A stretch of 64,000 bases of DNA from Segatella paludivivens DSM 17968 = JCM 13650 (lineage in GTDB: Bacteria; Bacteroidota; Bacteroidia; Bacteroidales; Bacteroidaceae): NCBI RefSeq assembly GCF_000373185.1, contig NZ_KB890682.1, forward strand, positions 62,001-126,000, given 5' to 3'. A model generated the notes under the pieces. The model had not been told where the DNA came from and searched no databases. It saw nothing but the letters and a program-made list of their open reading frames with translations. Of this stretch, positions 26,301-34,548 are shown piece by piece. The position numbers were made by a program, and so were the translations under genes. Position 1 is the stretch's first letter; each line of letters opens with the position of its first letter.

Positions 26301-27302
26301 TTATTTTTGTGCATACAACTCTTTCATAATAGCATTGGCCACCACATCCCGATAATGCGCTTTATCATAAAAATAATGGTAATTGCGAAATTTAGAGTGA
26401 AAATTATCTGAAAAGTTAACGACATTTTTATCACCAAATATCTTTTTTAATGTCACGATATCTTTAGGATTCATCTGTTTGGCATTGAACGTTGGACCGA
26501 TAGCAATTTTTACATTCGCTCCATGGCGTTGACAAATACTTCTTATTTGCATTAAGCACGAGATACTTTCTGTCTTTATAGTCGGAGCATATGTAAACGC
26601 TGTATAATGTTCTTTAGGCCATGACTGATTTTTCCAATATTTCTCCCCACTTTTTTTAATGGCAGCATCCTGACATAATACGGCATCATTTGTTATTGAA
26701 TTCCGTATCCGTCCGTCGTTGTTGATGATACCGTTCATTGTTTTATCGTCATATTCATGGAAAATCCTATATCTAAGATACGGAATGAGAAACATAGGCG
26801 TACAGAATCCCTGGAAATAATCCATCTGATATGTAATTTCACTCTGTCCTGTTACCTCTGGAGGCATGGAATGCATGATGCCTGGTTGGGGATGGTTTTC
26901 TTCAAAGAATTGCTTATCCGCTACAATGAGCACATTTTTTATTTTCTGACCTTTTTCAGAATCAAGAGCCTGCATCTTGAGCAACAAATCGCCTGCTCCT
27001 TCATTATTGCTAAACATGCGAAAGCCCTTGCCACCTGTATATTTAGACCATTCATTGATGTGGAAAGCTTTAGTGCATGATGTGCCCATAAGAAACGAAT
27101 CAAAGTGCATTGATTTCTCATTAGCTTTGTATTTGTTCCATGAAATAACGCCTTCGCTTTGGGCTACCTCTGGTGCATCATAATCTGAATATTTTCGAAT
27201 TACCATAAACGGATCACTCATAATATAAAAAATCAACAGTGCTATGAAGGGCAATGGAATGAGCACACACTTCAGATAGAATATAAATATCTTATGTTTC
27301 AT
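26301..27302 (-). CDS. DltD/AlgX-like SGNH-type protein of the Dlt-like operon
   Basis: 333 residues. One N-terminal membrane segment (about 8-28), then an extracytoplasmic domain. A GTSCTKAF motif (about residue 73) sits where SGNH proteins have the nucleophilic Ser, and YDKAHYRDVVAN near the C-terminus supplies the D-x-x-H pair. DltD and the AlgX/AlgJ proteins have this arrangement and act after the MBOAT partner in acyl transfer to an extracytoplasmic polymer. It is the last gene of the four-gene operon. Overall similarity to Firmicutes DltD cannot be judged by eye. Confidence 0.7.
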   Translation of the reverse strand: MKHKIFIFYLKCVLIPLPFIALLIFYIMSDPFMVIRKYSDYDAPEVAQSEGVISWNKYKANEKSMHFDSFLMGTSCTKAFHINEWSKYTGGKGFRMFSNNEGAGDLLLKMQALDSEKGQKIKNVLIVADKQFFEENHPQPGIMHSMPPEVTGQSEITYQMDYFQGFCTPMFLIPYLRYRIFHEYDDKTMNGIINNDGRIRNSITNDAVLCQDAAIKKSGEKYWKNQSWPKEHYTAFTYAPTIKTESISCLMQIRSICQRHGANVKIAIGPTFNAKQMNPKDIVTLKKIFGDKNVVNFSDNFHSKFRNYHYFYDKAHYRDVVANAIMKELYAQK

Positions 27303-27308
27303 ATAAAT

Positions 27309-28679
27309 TTAGAACTGAATATAAATAAAATTCTCAACACCAAAATTTCCGTAAAAGAAAATAAGCATAACTAGCACGAAATATAGTGTCCAGCGTATGT
27401 ATGCCTTTTTAGTTGTTGTCCACTTGATGATATCCTTATGCGAATTAATGAATTCCATTACGAACATTACCACTACGGCTATTCCAAAAGCTATCCACTG
27501 ATTGTCATTCAGACCGAGGCGAAGTTCCTTTCCATCATTAATGTTGAAATTCAGCAGATGCTGATAAACGTACAATACATCCGACACATTGGACACACGA
27601 AAAAAGAGTAGCGACACGGCAAAGAGCAGATAGGTGCGGATCATCATTAGTGGACGATAGATACGATCACCTACTTTCGCTCTAAAACGTTCATGTCCGG
27701 TCTTTGTTGCGGTCTCATAAATGATGACGAGTCCCTGAAATAGTCCGTAAAGGGCGAAAGTCCATCCAGCCCCATGCCATACGCCAATAGTGACGAAGGT
27801 AACGAGCAGGGCAAAATAGATACCCCATTTCTTCCATCGTCTCACTTCGGCTGAAACGGGCGTGAAAATATAATCACGGCACCAGAATGACAGCGACTGA
27901 TGCCATCTGCGCCATAGCTCGCCTGTGGAAAGCGAGATGAACGGTCGATCGAAGTTCGGTGACAACCGGAAACCGAACATCGCACCTAATCCAAGTGCCA
28001 TATTGGTGTATCCCGCAAAATCGGCATATAGTTGGATAGGATACAGGAGCGTGGCTTGTAACATCTGAGCGCTAGTCGCCAAATGCACATCATCGAGCAC
28101 CATGTTCATCGACGGTGCTATGCGGTCGGCTATCACCAACTTCATGAAAGCTCCCCATGCCACGAGTTTCAGTCCAGCTGTGACATTATCGTAGTCGAAT
28201 GAATGCTTTTCTTTGAGTTGCGGCAGCATGTCGTAAGCTCGCTCTATAGGACCTGATAGGAATTTCATAAAGAGCAGCATGTATAGCATGAAGTCCATGA
28301 GGTCGTCTTCTGGTTCTTCTTCCCAGTTGATTTCTATCAGATACGACAAAGCCTGAAAGGTATAGAACGATATTCCCAGTGGAAATAGTGGTGACGCATA
28401 TCGTGCCGTGAGCCAAATGCCCACCAGTATGACGATAGATGTGGTAAATATCCATGCGCGCCATTTGCTTTCAATGTTTTTATGCAGAAGCTTTCCTGCT
28501 TCGAAAGTGAATAAAGCGATGCCTATAGCATAAGCCAAATACACTATATGGTAATAGCCTATAAACACCAAACTGGCAGCAAACAGTAGGAAGTGCTGCC
28601 ACCGCCGGTTGGCTCTCGCATAATATAGTGCGAAGACCACCAGAATAAATACAGCGAATGGTATTGAGAGAAATTCCAT
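27309..28679 (-). CDS. MBOAT-family O-acyltransferase (DltB-like)
   Basis: 456 residues, about 10-12 membrane segments. MBOAT signatures: LPLGISFYTFQALSYLIEI-type segment (FPLGISFYTFQ), FMKFLSGPIERA, RPFISLSTGELWRRWHQSLS and the catalytic-His motif GVWHGAGWTFALYG. DltB-type members move an acyl or aminoacyl group from a carrier protein across the membrane. Here the gene follows the carrier-protein gene by 10 nt and precedes the DltD-like gene by 6 nt. Confidence 0.92.
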   Translation of the reverse strand: MEFLSIPFAVFILVVFALYYARANRRWQHFLLFAASLVFIGYYHIVYLAYAIGIALFTFEAGKLLHKNIESKWRAWIFTTSIVILVGIWLTARYASPLFPLGISFYTFQALSYLIEINWEEEPEDDLMDFMLYMLLFMKFLSGPIERAYDMLPQLKEKHSFDYDNVTAGLKLVAWGAFMKLVIADRIAPSMNMVLDDVHLATSAQMLQATLLYPIQLYADFAGYTNMALGLGAMFGFRLSPNFDRPFISLSTGELWRRWHQSLSFWCRDYIFTPVSAEVRRWKKWGIYFALLVTFVTIGVWHGAGWTFALYGLFQGLVIIYETATKTGHERFRAKVGDRIYRPLMMIRTYLLFAVSLLFFRVSNVSDVLYVYQHLLNFNINDGKELRLGLNDNQWIAFGIAVVVMFVMEFINSHKDIIKWTTTKKAYIRWTLYFVLVMLIFFYGNFGVENFIYIQF

Positions 28680-28689
28680 TTGCTATCGT

Positions 28690-28932
28690 TTATTTACTTT
28701 TAGAAACTATTGTGTCGCACAGTGTGCCCACGTTCTTCTGTTTTATGATCTCTCTAAGCTTCAGTTTGATATTGAATTTGCTTTCTATCTCACTGATAAT
28801 AGTCATGTTTGTTATCGAATCCCATCGGTCTACATCGTTGGCGGTCATTTGGTAATCAAGTTCAATGTCTTTTTCGTCAAGCACCTCGGCAAATATGCTG
28901 CGGAGTGCTTCAAGTGCTTCTTCTCTAGTCAT
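28690..28932 (-). CDS. Acyl carrier protein, DltC-like
   Basis: 80 residues. Four-helix carrier fold with the phosphopantetheine attachment motif DRWDSITNMTII (Ser39). It overlaps the ligase gene by 4 nt (ATGA), which indicates tight stoichiometric coupling. It probably carries the group activated by the neighbouring adenylating enzyme and hands it to the MBOAT protein. Confidence 0.9.
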   Translation of the reverse strand: MTREEALEALRSIFAEVLDEKDIELDYQMTANDVDRWDSITNMTIISEIESKFNIKLKLREIIKQKNVGTLCDTIVSKSK

Positions 28933-30407
28933 CCTATTAATTCTTTTATTTGTTTTCTATCTATTTTATTATTTGTATTTTGTGGAAACTTCTTCAGAAA
29001 ATGTATCTCACGCGGAATCATGTATGGGGGCAATTTGGATTGCAAAAAACTCTTCAATTCAAATCCATTATTGTCTTCAGCTTGTTCTACTGCCATCTTT
29101 ATAGTATTGCCTGAGCCATTATCTGTGACAATAGCAACTACAGCCATTTTTCCGCCATAATACTTTCTTGCCACACATTCTATTTCGCTTAGTTCCACTC
29201 TGTAGCCATTTACTTTCACTTGCGAGTCTTTTCTTCCGTAATATTCTATGTCGCCTGTAGTATCGTTGGCACAGATGTCGCCAGTGCGATAGTATCTTGT
29301 ACCATCGTCAGCCACAAAAAAAGCCTCATTGTTCTTTTTCTCGTCGTTCCAATATCCTGATGTGAGTTGTGCTCCTGCAAGACAAAGTTCGCCTTTGATG
29401 CCAGCAGCACATGGAATGCCCTCGTCATCTATTACCATGGTCTTAACTCCAGGCATAGCCTTGCCGATGCATACGTTACCGTTAATCTGCTTATCGGCGC
29501 AGAAGACGCGCATTTGATAAGCTGTGCAATAAATGGTGCACTCCGTCGGTCCGTACATATTCCATACGCTCGCATTAGGTACACATTCATACCATGCCTT
29601 GGCGTCATCTATATTTAGAGCTTCTCCGCAGAATAGTGAATATCGCATCTCGGGAATGCTAATTTCCTTCATATATGGCCTTAGACAATGTATCACCGAC
29701 GGCACCATAAGAGCCGCGGTGAGATGGTATTCATCAAACAAAGCGAACACTGCTTGATATTTTATTTCCTTATAGCTCACGGTGTAAACACAGGCTCCAG
29801 CAAGGAGGGGTAGAAGATACGATTGTACCGAAAGGTCGAACGTAAGGTCAAACATCTGTAGGCATCGGTCTTCTGGTTTCAGTGTAATCCCTAGTTTTTC
29901 CACCGAGTCAACGAATGCTGCTACGTTACCACGACTTATAGGTACACCTTTTGGTCTTCCGGTGCTACCTGATGTGAACAGTATATAAGCTAAACCGCTG
30001 TCCTTTTGTTTTTGGGGAGATACCAGTTCTTTTTCATCGTTTAGTGCTGACGTTTTAATAACGTTGTTATAGTTGTATCTGGTACTATCCGACGAGTCAA
30101 GAATTGTTGTTATTTTCACCTGACTAATGATATCCATGCATCTGTCTAAAGGTTGGTCGGGATGCAGTGGAACGTAGCATTTACCCTCCATCCATACGGC
30201 CAGGATAGATGCATAAGTATCCAAGTCATCGTTAGCTACCAAACCAATATTTTCATCACTTACATTATGCAATACTTTTCTCACTGCCGCGATTCTTCTT
30301 TTCAAACGGGCATAGCTATAGTATTCTCCGTCAATGCAGAATGCATTTCTTTCGCCATACTTCTCTAAAGAAAATAGAAGTGTGCTGATTATTAATCTAT
30401 TAAACAT
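28929..30407 (-). CDS. Adenylating amino-acid/acid ligase, DltA-like
   Basis: 492 residues of the AMP-binding (ANL) superfamily. Motifs: A3 TSGSTGRPKG (145-154), A5 NMYGPTECT, A7 YRTGD, A8 GRKDSQVKVNGYRVELSEIE, and the C-terminal catalytic Lys in NNKIDRKQ. Length and the free-standing carrier partner fit DltA-type D-alanine activation, but the amino-acid specificity cannot be read off by eye. Head of the operon ligase-carrier-MBOAT-SGNH. Gene order here is A-C-B-D, unlike the A-B-C-D order in Firmicutes. Confidence 0.9.
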   Translation of the reverse strand: MFNRLIISTLLFSLEKYGERNAFCIDGEYYSYARLKRRIAAVRKVLHNVSDENIGLVANDDLDTYASILAVWMEGKCYVPLHPDQPLDRCMDIISQVKITTILDSSDSTRYNYNNVIKTSALNDEKELVSPQKQKDSGLAYILFTSGSTGRPKGVPISRGNVAAFVDSVEKLGITLKPEDRCLQMFDLTFDLSVQSYLLPLLAGACVYTVSYKEIKYQAVFALFDEYHLTAALMVPSVIHCLRPYMKEISIPEMRYSLFCGEALNIDDAKAWYECVPNASVWNMYGPTECTIYCTAYQMRVFCADKQINGNVCIGKAMPGVKTMVIDDEGIPCAAGIKGELCLAGAQLTSGYWNDEKKNNEAFFVADDGTRYYRTGDICANDTTGDIEYYGRKDSQVKVNGYRVELSEIECVARKYYGGKMAVVAIVTDNGSGNTIKMAVEQAEDNNGFELKSFLQSKLPPYMIPREIHFLKKFPQNTNNKIDRKQIKELIG

Positions 30408-30495
30408 GTTGTAATCTCTCTGTTAAAATCATTACAAAAGCCATGATGAGCATGGATGTGCTGATTGTTTTGTTCGTTTTTGTTATTATTGTTAA

Positions 30496-30615
30496 TTTGA
30501 CTTATTTGCTGAAGTTGATGTGTGGCATCAGTTAGACTTCGTCAACGCTATGACTCTTGACAACGCCCAATGGGGGAGACGTGCCTGTACGGAGTTGATG
30601 GACAGAAAAACTTAA
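30496..30615 (+). pseudogene. Possible coding remnant, unidentified
   Basis: An open frame without an ATG near its start encodes FDLFAEVDVWHQLDFVNAMT followed by LDNAQWGRRACTELMDRKT and a stop. The composition looks protein-like. The same frame continues after the stop with NSALDRIVLSYENSNITDEK. Family not recognised; it could be chance. Confidence 0.25.
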
Positions 30616-31218
30616 CCGAAACATTTTAATAGTGCTCTGGATAGAATCGTTCTCTCCTATGAAAATTCGAATATCACTGATGAGAAATAGTACTATTACT
30701 TCTAATAATCTCTTCATTTACATTTCTATTTTTTAATAAGACAAAAATATATAGAAATACCCCCATCCATATCTTGATTTTTTTTTATCAGGTGCAAATA
30801 TGTCTTTATTTTCCTATATATGCAACGATGAAATGCTTGAACCGTAGAAAATCAATGCTCAACCGTAGAATAAAATCTTTGAAGAATGTTGCTTATTTCC
30901 ACTTGACTTCAATCGAATGGTTACCTACATACTTTTTGCTGCTTTTGATGAGCATTATTGGAAGGGTAGTATATGGCTGCTTTTCATTCGTCTTCTTGTT
31001 GCAGTTCCTCGTTATTTTGTCGTCGTTTCTGTAGGACGGTCAAATGAAATAATGTGGCAATAAAATTATTATGTTTCATTATCCAAATGTATTTGGCTTA
31101 TTATACACGTTAAATGTATGTATTGTATAATCCTTGCTTGATAGAATATACATTTTTCTTGCAAAGATAATATTTTTATTGTTAATAGCAATATATTTGG
31201 CTTATTGTGTCTGTGGCC

Positions 31219-31314
31219 TCAATCTTCATGGGCCCATATATAGGCGATTTCTTTCATGCCGACTTTACCTGTCTTTCTTACTCTTGCGAAATATTTTTCG
31301 TCTGTTTTTGACAT
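31219..31314 (-). CDS. Possible very small protein or N-terminal gene remnant (31 aa)
   Basis: ATG at 31314, preceded by ATTGGAG-type purine-rich sequence, encodes MSKTDEKYFARVRKTGKVGM then KEIAYIWAHED and a TGA. The basic, well-balanced sequence reads like the start of a real protein, so it may be a truncated gene. An A/T homopolymer of 12 lies just upstream. Confidence 0.3.
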   Translation of the reverse strand: MSKTDEKYFARVRKTGKVGMKEIAYIWAHED

Positions 31315-31444
31315 CTCCAATGTTCTTTGTGTTGCAATTTTTTTTTTTTTGGATTAAAAAAATCCAATATCCTACATGTTTTTGTATAACGTTTTGTTAT
31401 TCAATTTGTTAGCTAATGTATGATGGTCTAAAAACATACATGAA

Positions 31445-31514
31445 ACAGAGTAATAAGGCCCTTATTACTCTGTAATCCTACATGCTTTGCCGAGTGATAA
31501 GGGCCTTATTACTC
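31445..31514. repeat. Pair of related palindromes built on ATAAGGSCCTTAT
   Basis: 31445-31473 is a perfect 14+1+14 palindrome (arm ACAGAGTAATAAGG). 31492-31514 is a second copy of its core (arms 11 bp, one mismatch). They are 18 bp apart with no gene directly adjacent. They may be a repeated extragenic palindrome or a transcription stop. Confidence 0.65.
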
Positions 31515-31917
31515 AATAGCGTAACGAAAACCGTGATTTTATTTCTGTTGCGCTGCCCATGACCTATTATTATACACATTTCTGATTATACTTTCTAAAA
31601 CACTATACATTACTTTAAAACCTATACTGAAAGCCTTTACACATGATGATTGGTCGGATATTCATTTAGAAAAACCTCGTATTTCTGACTAACAGATATT
31701 CTTCTTAATTTAAATCCCTGGTTAGGCAACAGACGTCTCAGATTTGCGAGTGGGAGATTCTCTCAAACCTAGTTTGCTTCATTAGCATATTTGTCAGATG
31801 TAACGTTTTAACAGATAGTTTATTATGTGACTATTGTAAATAAAATTGTATAAATTTGTTTTTGAAAAATCGCTGTTTAGATTATATAAATTAGCTACGT
31901 ACCCTGTTTTGTCGTAG

Positions 31918-32009
31918 AAATCGTTTAAAAACCATGTATGATTCATGTATGAAACATGTATGATATGCCTATATCATACATAAGTAAACATGCTGATTAT
32001 AAACGATTT
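31918..32009. repeat. Iteron-like cluster CATGTATGAT inside a 10-bp inverted repeat
   Basis: Three direct copies of CATGTATGA with an 11-bp period (31933, 31944, 31955) and one inverted copy ATCATACATA (31973-31982). They are flanked by AAATCGTTTA (31918-31927) and its complement TAAACGATTT (32000-32009). The layout recalls replication iterons or recombinase binding sites, but no such gene is adjacent. Confidence 0.55.
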
Positions 32010-32137
32010 AACCATAAAATGTATGTTATGTATGTTTTTTCAAACATTTTTATATTTTTCATTTTTCTATGACCGGTTAGTGACGCAAAGATAATAATTG
32101 TTTGCAACAATACAAACCTTCTTCTTGAAAAGATATG

Positions 32138-32156
32138 ACTGAACTTTCGCAAGTGA
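32138..32156 (+). repeat. Left arm of a 19-bp inverted repeat bracketing the defence island
   Basis: ACTGAACTTTCGCAAGTGA here is the exact reverse complement of 36720-36738. The two copies face each other across about 4.6 kb that includes PtuAB and one PhzF gene. Confidence 0.7.
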
Positions 32157-32203
32157 ATATCCATTCATCATGTGACATTTAAATTATACACTCTTAAACG
32201 TTT

Positions 32204-32514
32204 ATGGAACTTCGGATTATGACCAATGATAGCACTGAGCAACTCATTGACATCTGCCAAGGTTCAGTAGTCCGCATTTTTATGTGGATATCAACGATAT
32301 AAAAACGCTATTTACTGACTTTGAATTCGTTCGTCCACCAGTAGAAGAGCATGATTACGACTTGGAGGATCCTAATAAATATTCGGTTCACTGGAAGGTT
32401 ATCGTGAAAAGAAAAACTAATTCTGAAAAGATAAAACTTGTAAGTAATATTTACAAGTTTTTTTTGTACCAAATATTCTCTTCCTCTTGCAGAAGTGTAT
32501 GTAATTCTTTTTAA
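32204..32514 (+). pseudogene. Frameshifted small gene, family unknown
   Basis: An ATG at 32204 opens a frame (MELRIMTNDSTEQLIDICQG then SVVRIF). It would continue naturally as YVDINDIKTLFTDFEFVRPP in the next frame if one T were restored in the T run at 32276-32281. The second part runs to about 32430 in credible protein sequence (VEEHDYDLEDPNKYSVHWKV then IVKRK) before turning low-complexity. Most likely a single-base-deletion pseudogene; a sequencing error is the alternative. Confidence 0.4.
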
Positions 32515-32551
32515 TTATTAATTGTGCTATGTTGGAGTAAACCCCAGTTAA

Positions 32552-32785
32552 TTATTGAGCATTCCTGCATCTATAATTGCGGTATGTCCCTATATCCCAA
32601 CGGGCTACGGCCATACTCTCTGCATTCAGTCGATGTACAGCTATACCCGCATAAGTATAATAATGATTTTCGTTAGAGTCGCTGAAATGCATAAATTTGC
32701 TTCCTGCCTCAATGCCGTAACTGCAAGTAATAGAATTATCGATAAATTCTATTTTTAGGTTCTTTCTAATAATCCATGATGATTG
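32552..32785 (-). pseudogene. Protein-coding remnant, unidentified
   Basis: An open frame without a usable start encodes about 77 residues including IEFIDNSITCSYGIEAGSKF, MHFSDSNENHYYTYAGIAVH and RLNAESMAVARWDIGTYRNY, ending at 32552. The sequence looks like a real protein C-terminus. It abuts and partly overlaps the MBL remnant at 32766-32840 in a different frame, as if two decayed genes were joined by a deletion. Confidence 0.35.
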
Positions 32786-32840
32786 TTATGTCATCACCCA
32801 CTATGTCGAACCCACTATGATATATATAAATCAGTTTCAT
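32766..32840 (-). pseudogene. N-terminal remnant of an MBL-fold metallo-hydrolase gene
   Basis: ATG at 32840 (an alternative ATG lies at 32846) encodes MKLIYIYHSGFDIVGDDITI then IMDY and a stop. This matches my recollection of the N-terminus of a common Bacteroidota MBL-fold hydrolase (MKL-YI-HSGF-IE--G-T--IDY). The catalytic HxHxDH region is absent. It lies 89 bp downstream of the PhzF stop on the same strand. Confidence 0.45.
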
Positions 32841-32928
32841 AATCATTTATTAAATATTACACTCCTCGATTATTAAATCATTCTCTTCCTCCCTCTGCGT
32901 TTAGAGAGAATGACAGAGAATAAAACTT

Positions 32929-33723
32929 CTATAGATAGATTTCTCCCGTAAGATATAATTTGGCGTTGCCCCCTATTAAGCACCGGTCACCTTTAAATTC
33001 GCAAAATAGTTGTCCCCCACGCTTTGATAGTTGTCGTGCTACAAGCGAAGTCTTTCCAAGTTTCTTTGACCATAAAGGCAGCAATGAAGTATGCGAAGAA
33101 CCTGTAACAGGATCTTCAGGTATTCCGGTTTGAGGTGCAAAGAATCGCGATACGAAGTCTACATCATCGCCCTTTGCGGTAACCACCAGTCCTCTGCCCT
33201 TCAATTTTGATACCTCATGCAAATCGGGTTGCAAATTCCTTAAATCAGATTCTTTTTCTATCACTGTGATGAAATCTGTTTTTCCCTTGTATGTCTCTAT
33301 CGGTTTCAATCCTATACAAGCTTCTATCTTTGCGTTCTGTTCCTCAGCGAGCAATTCCAGATCATCAGTTGGGAAATCCATCATCAGCAAGTCATCTTTC
33401 TTTGTCACGGTCAACAGTCCACTTCTTAAAGAATAAAATTTAATAGCACTTCCAGAATATCCCAGCACATCAAACAGCACGAATGCAGATGCCAGAGTAG
33501 CATGCCCGCACAAGTCAACCTCGATAGAAGGAGTGAACCATCTTATCTCATAATCTTTACCACGAGGCACTAAGAAAGCTGTCTCTGCGAGATTATTCTC
33601 ACTACTGATACTCTGCATCAGTTTATCATCTAGCCAAGAATCCAACACACATACAGCAGCCGGATTACCCGAAAACAAAGTGCTTGTAAAAGCATCGACC
33701 TGATATAATTTTATTTTGCTCAT
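32929..33723 (-). CDS. PhzF-family isomerase-like protein (copy 1)
   Basis: 264 residues, PhzF/DapF fold. Motifs: YQVDAFTSTLFSGNPAAVCV at the N-terminus, ENNLAETAFLVP (catalytic-type Glu), IRWFTPSIEVDLCGHATLASAFVLF, and PEDPVTGSSHTSLLPLWSKKLG near the C-terminus. These enzymes catalyse isomerisation such as trans-2,3-dihydro-3-hydroxyanthranilate rearrangement; most members have unknown substrates. It is 19 nt downstream of the tail-anchored unknown and may be co-transcribed with the Septu genes. Confidence 0.92.
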   Translation of the reverse strand: MSKIKLYQVDAFTSTLFSGNPAAVCVLDSWLDDKLMQSISSENNLAETAFLVPRGKDYEIRWFTPSIEVDLCGHATLASAFVLFDVLGYSGSAIKFYSLRSGLLTVTKKDDLLMMDFPTDDLELLAEEQNAKIEACIGLKPIETYKGKTDFITVIEKESDLRNLQPDLHEVSKLKGRGLVVTAKGDDVDFVSRFFAPQTGIPEDPVTGSSHTSLLPLWSKKLGKTSLVARQLSKRGGQLFCEFKGDRCLIGGNAKLYLTGEIYL

Positions 33724-33742
33724 AACTATTAATTATAAAATT

Positions 33743-34339
33743 CTACTTTAAACAATTAATTATTATTCCTGCTAAACCTATTATAAACGCTATAATAATT
33801 GAAACCCAAGTTGCCCACATATTTTTTCTAAATTGTATTTCACTCTTTGTTTCAAAATTATGATTAGCAAAATCAATCAATGCTTGCGTTACATGGTACG
33901 ATGATGATGCATATTTATTTATATCTTTGCCAATCCCAGAAAACAATTGAGTATATTTTGTAGGTATTAAAGAATAAACTCTATCTAATTTCCTATAAAT
34001 TTTATATTCCTTAATATTATCTCCTTCCAATTCATGTTTACTATGGTCATATATCTTTCTTTCATTTTGTCCTATATTCGAAGAAAATATACCGATATAT
34101 TTCTCTTCATCCAAATATTGAATTAAGACGATGAAATCAAATAATTTTTGTCTTATTTGTTCCCAATTTTGCTCTACAGAATACATAACTATTATTTCGG
34201 TCATCTCTTCATTCCACTCAATATAGTATGCACCACAAAACCTATAAAGCAAGTTATAAATAAAAAGCTCTTGTTCTGGTTTGTCTTTTAATACCATATA
34301 TTTAACGACTTCCTTTTCAAATTCATTAAGGCTTCTCAT
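33743..34339 (-). CDS. Hypothetical tail-anchored membrane protein
   Basis: 198 residues, not recognised. A mostly helical soluble N-terminal part (rich in E, K, Y and I) is followed by one C-terminal membrane segment (about 172-195, WVSIIIAFIIGLAGIII). C-terminal anchoring with a cytosolic helical domain is common for accessory or effector proteins in defence islands, but function here is only a guess. It lies between PtuB (192 bp upstream) and PhzF copy 1. Confidence 0.6.
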   Translation of the reverse strand: MRSLNEFEKEVVKYMVLKDKPEQELFIYNLLYRFCGAYYIEWNEEMTEIIVMYSVEQNWEQIRQKLFDFIVLIQYLDEEKYIGIFSSNIGQNERKIYDHSKHELEGDNIKEYKIYRKLDRVYSLIPTKYTQLFSGIGKDINKYASSSYHVTQALIDFANHNFETKSEIQFRKNMWATWVSIIIAFIIGLAGIIINCLK

Positions 34340-34434
34340 ATTTTATTTGATTTTAATTCATAATCAGTATATTTGATTAATTGCCATTTTAAATATAAGT
34401 ACATTAAAATGGATAACTAAGAAATAAGCAAATA

Positions 34435-34548
34435 CTAATATAATGCATATTCGCATGTTAGTTCATCTGTTTCATCATTTCTAAAAAAATCTTTTATACT
34501 TATAACTTTAGTCACAGCATAGAAACCTTTTTTATTTATTCCAAACAA
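34435..34548 (-). CDS. Possible small ORF or shifted extension at the 3' end of ptuB
   Basis: A frame offset by one from ptuB, starting from a TTG at 34548, reads FGINKKGFYAVTKVISIKDF then FRNDETDELTCEYALY and a stop. It overlaps the ptuB stop by 17 nt. The sequence looks protein-like, so it may be a remnant of a longer PtuB C-terminus or of another gene. Confidence 0.2.
   Translation of the reverse strand: MFGINKKGFYAVTKVISIKDFFRNDETDELTCEYALY

Larger units (their letters stand above)
30408..32551. other. 2.1 kb with no intact gene: repeats and gene remnants
   Basis: No complete gene is convincing. The stretch holds a possible gene remnant (30496-30615, plus), a short ORF with a ribosome-binding-like site (31219-31314, minus), a 12-bp T run near 31338, two related palindromes (31445-31514), an iteron-like cluster (31918-32009), one arm of a long-range inverted repeat (32138-32156) and a frameshifted ORF (32204-32514). 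It looks like a decayed integration or recombination site. Confidence 0.6.

Noticed and set aside
31320..31345. T12 run as an intrinsic terminator
   Set aside because: No stable GC-containing stem precedes it on either strand.
30774..31412. Two hydrophobic plus-strand open frames as membrane proteins
   Set aside because: Phe/Leu/Ile-rich translation is what T-rich non-coding DNA gives by chance; no start signals or family match.
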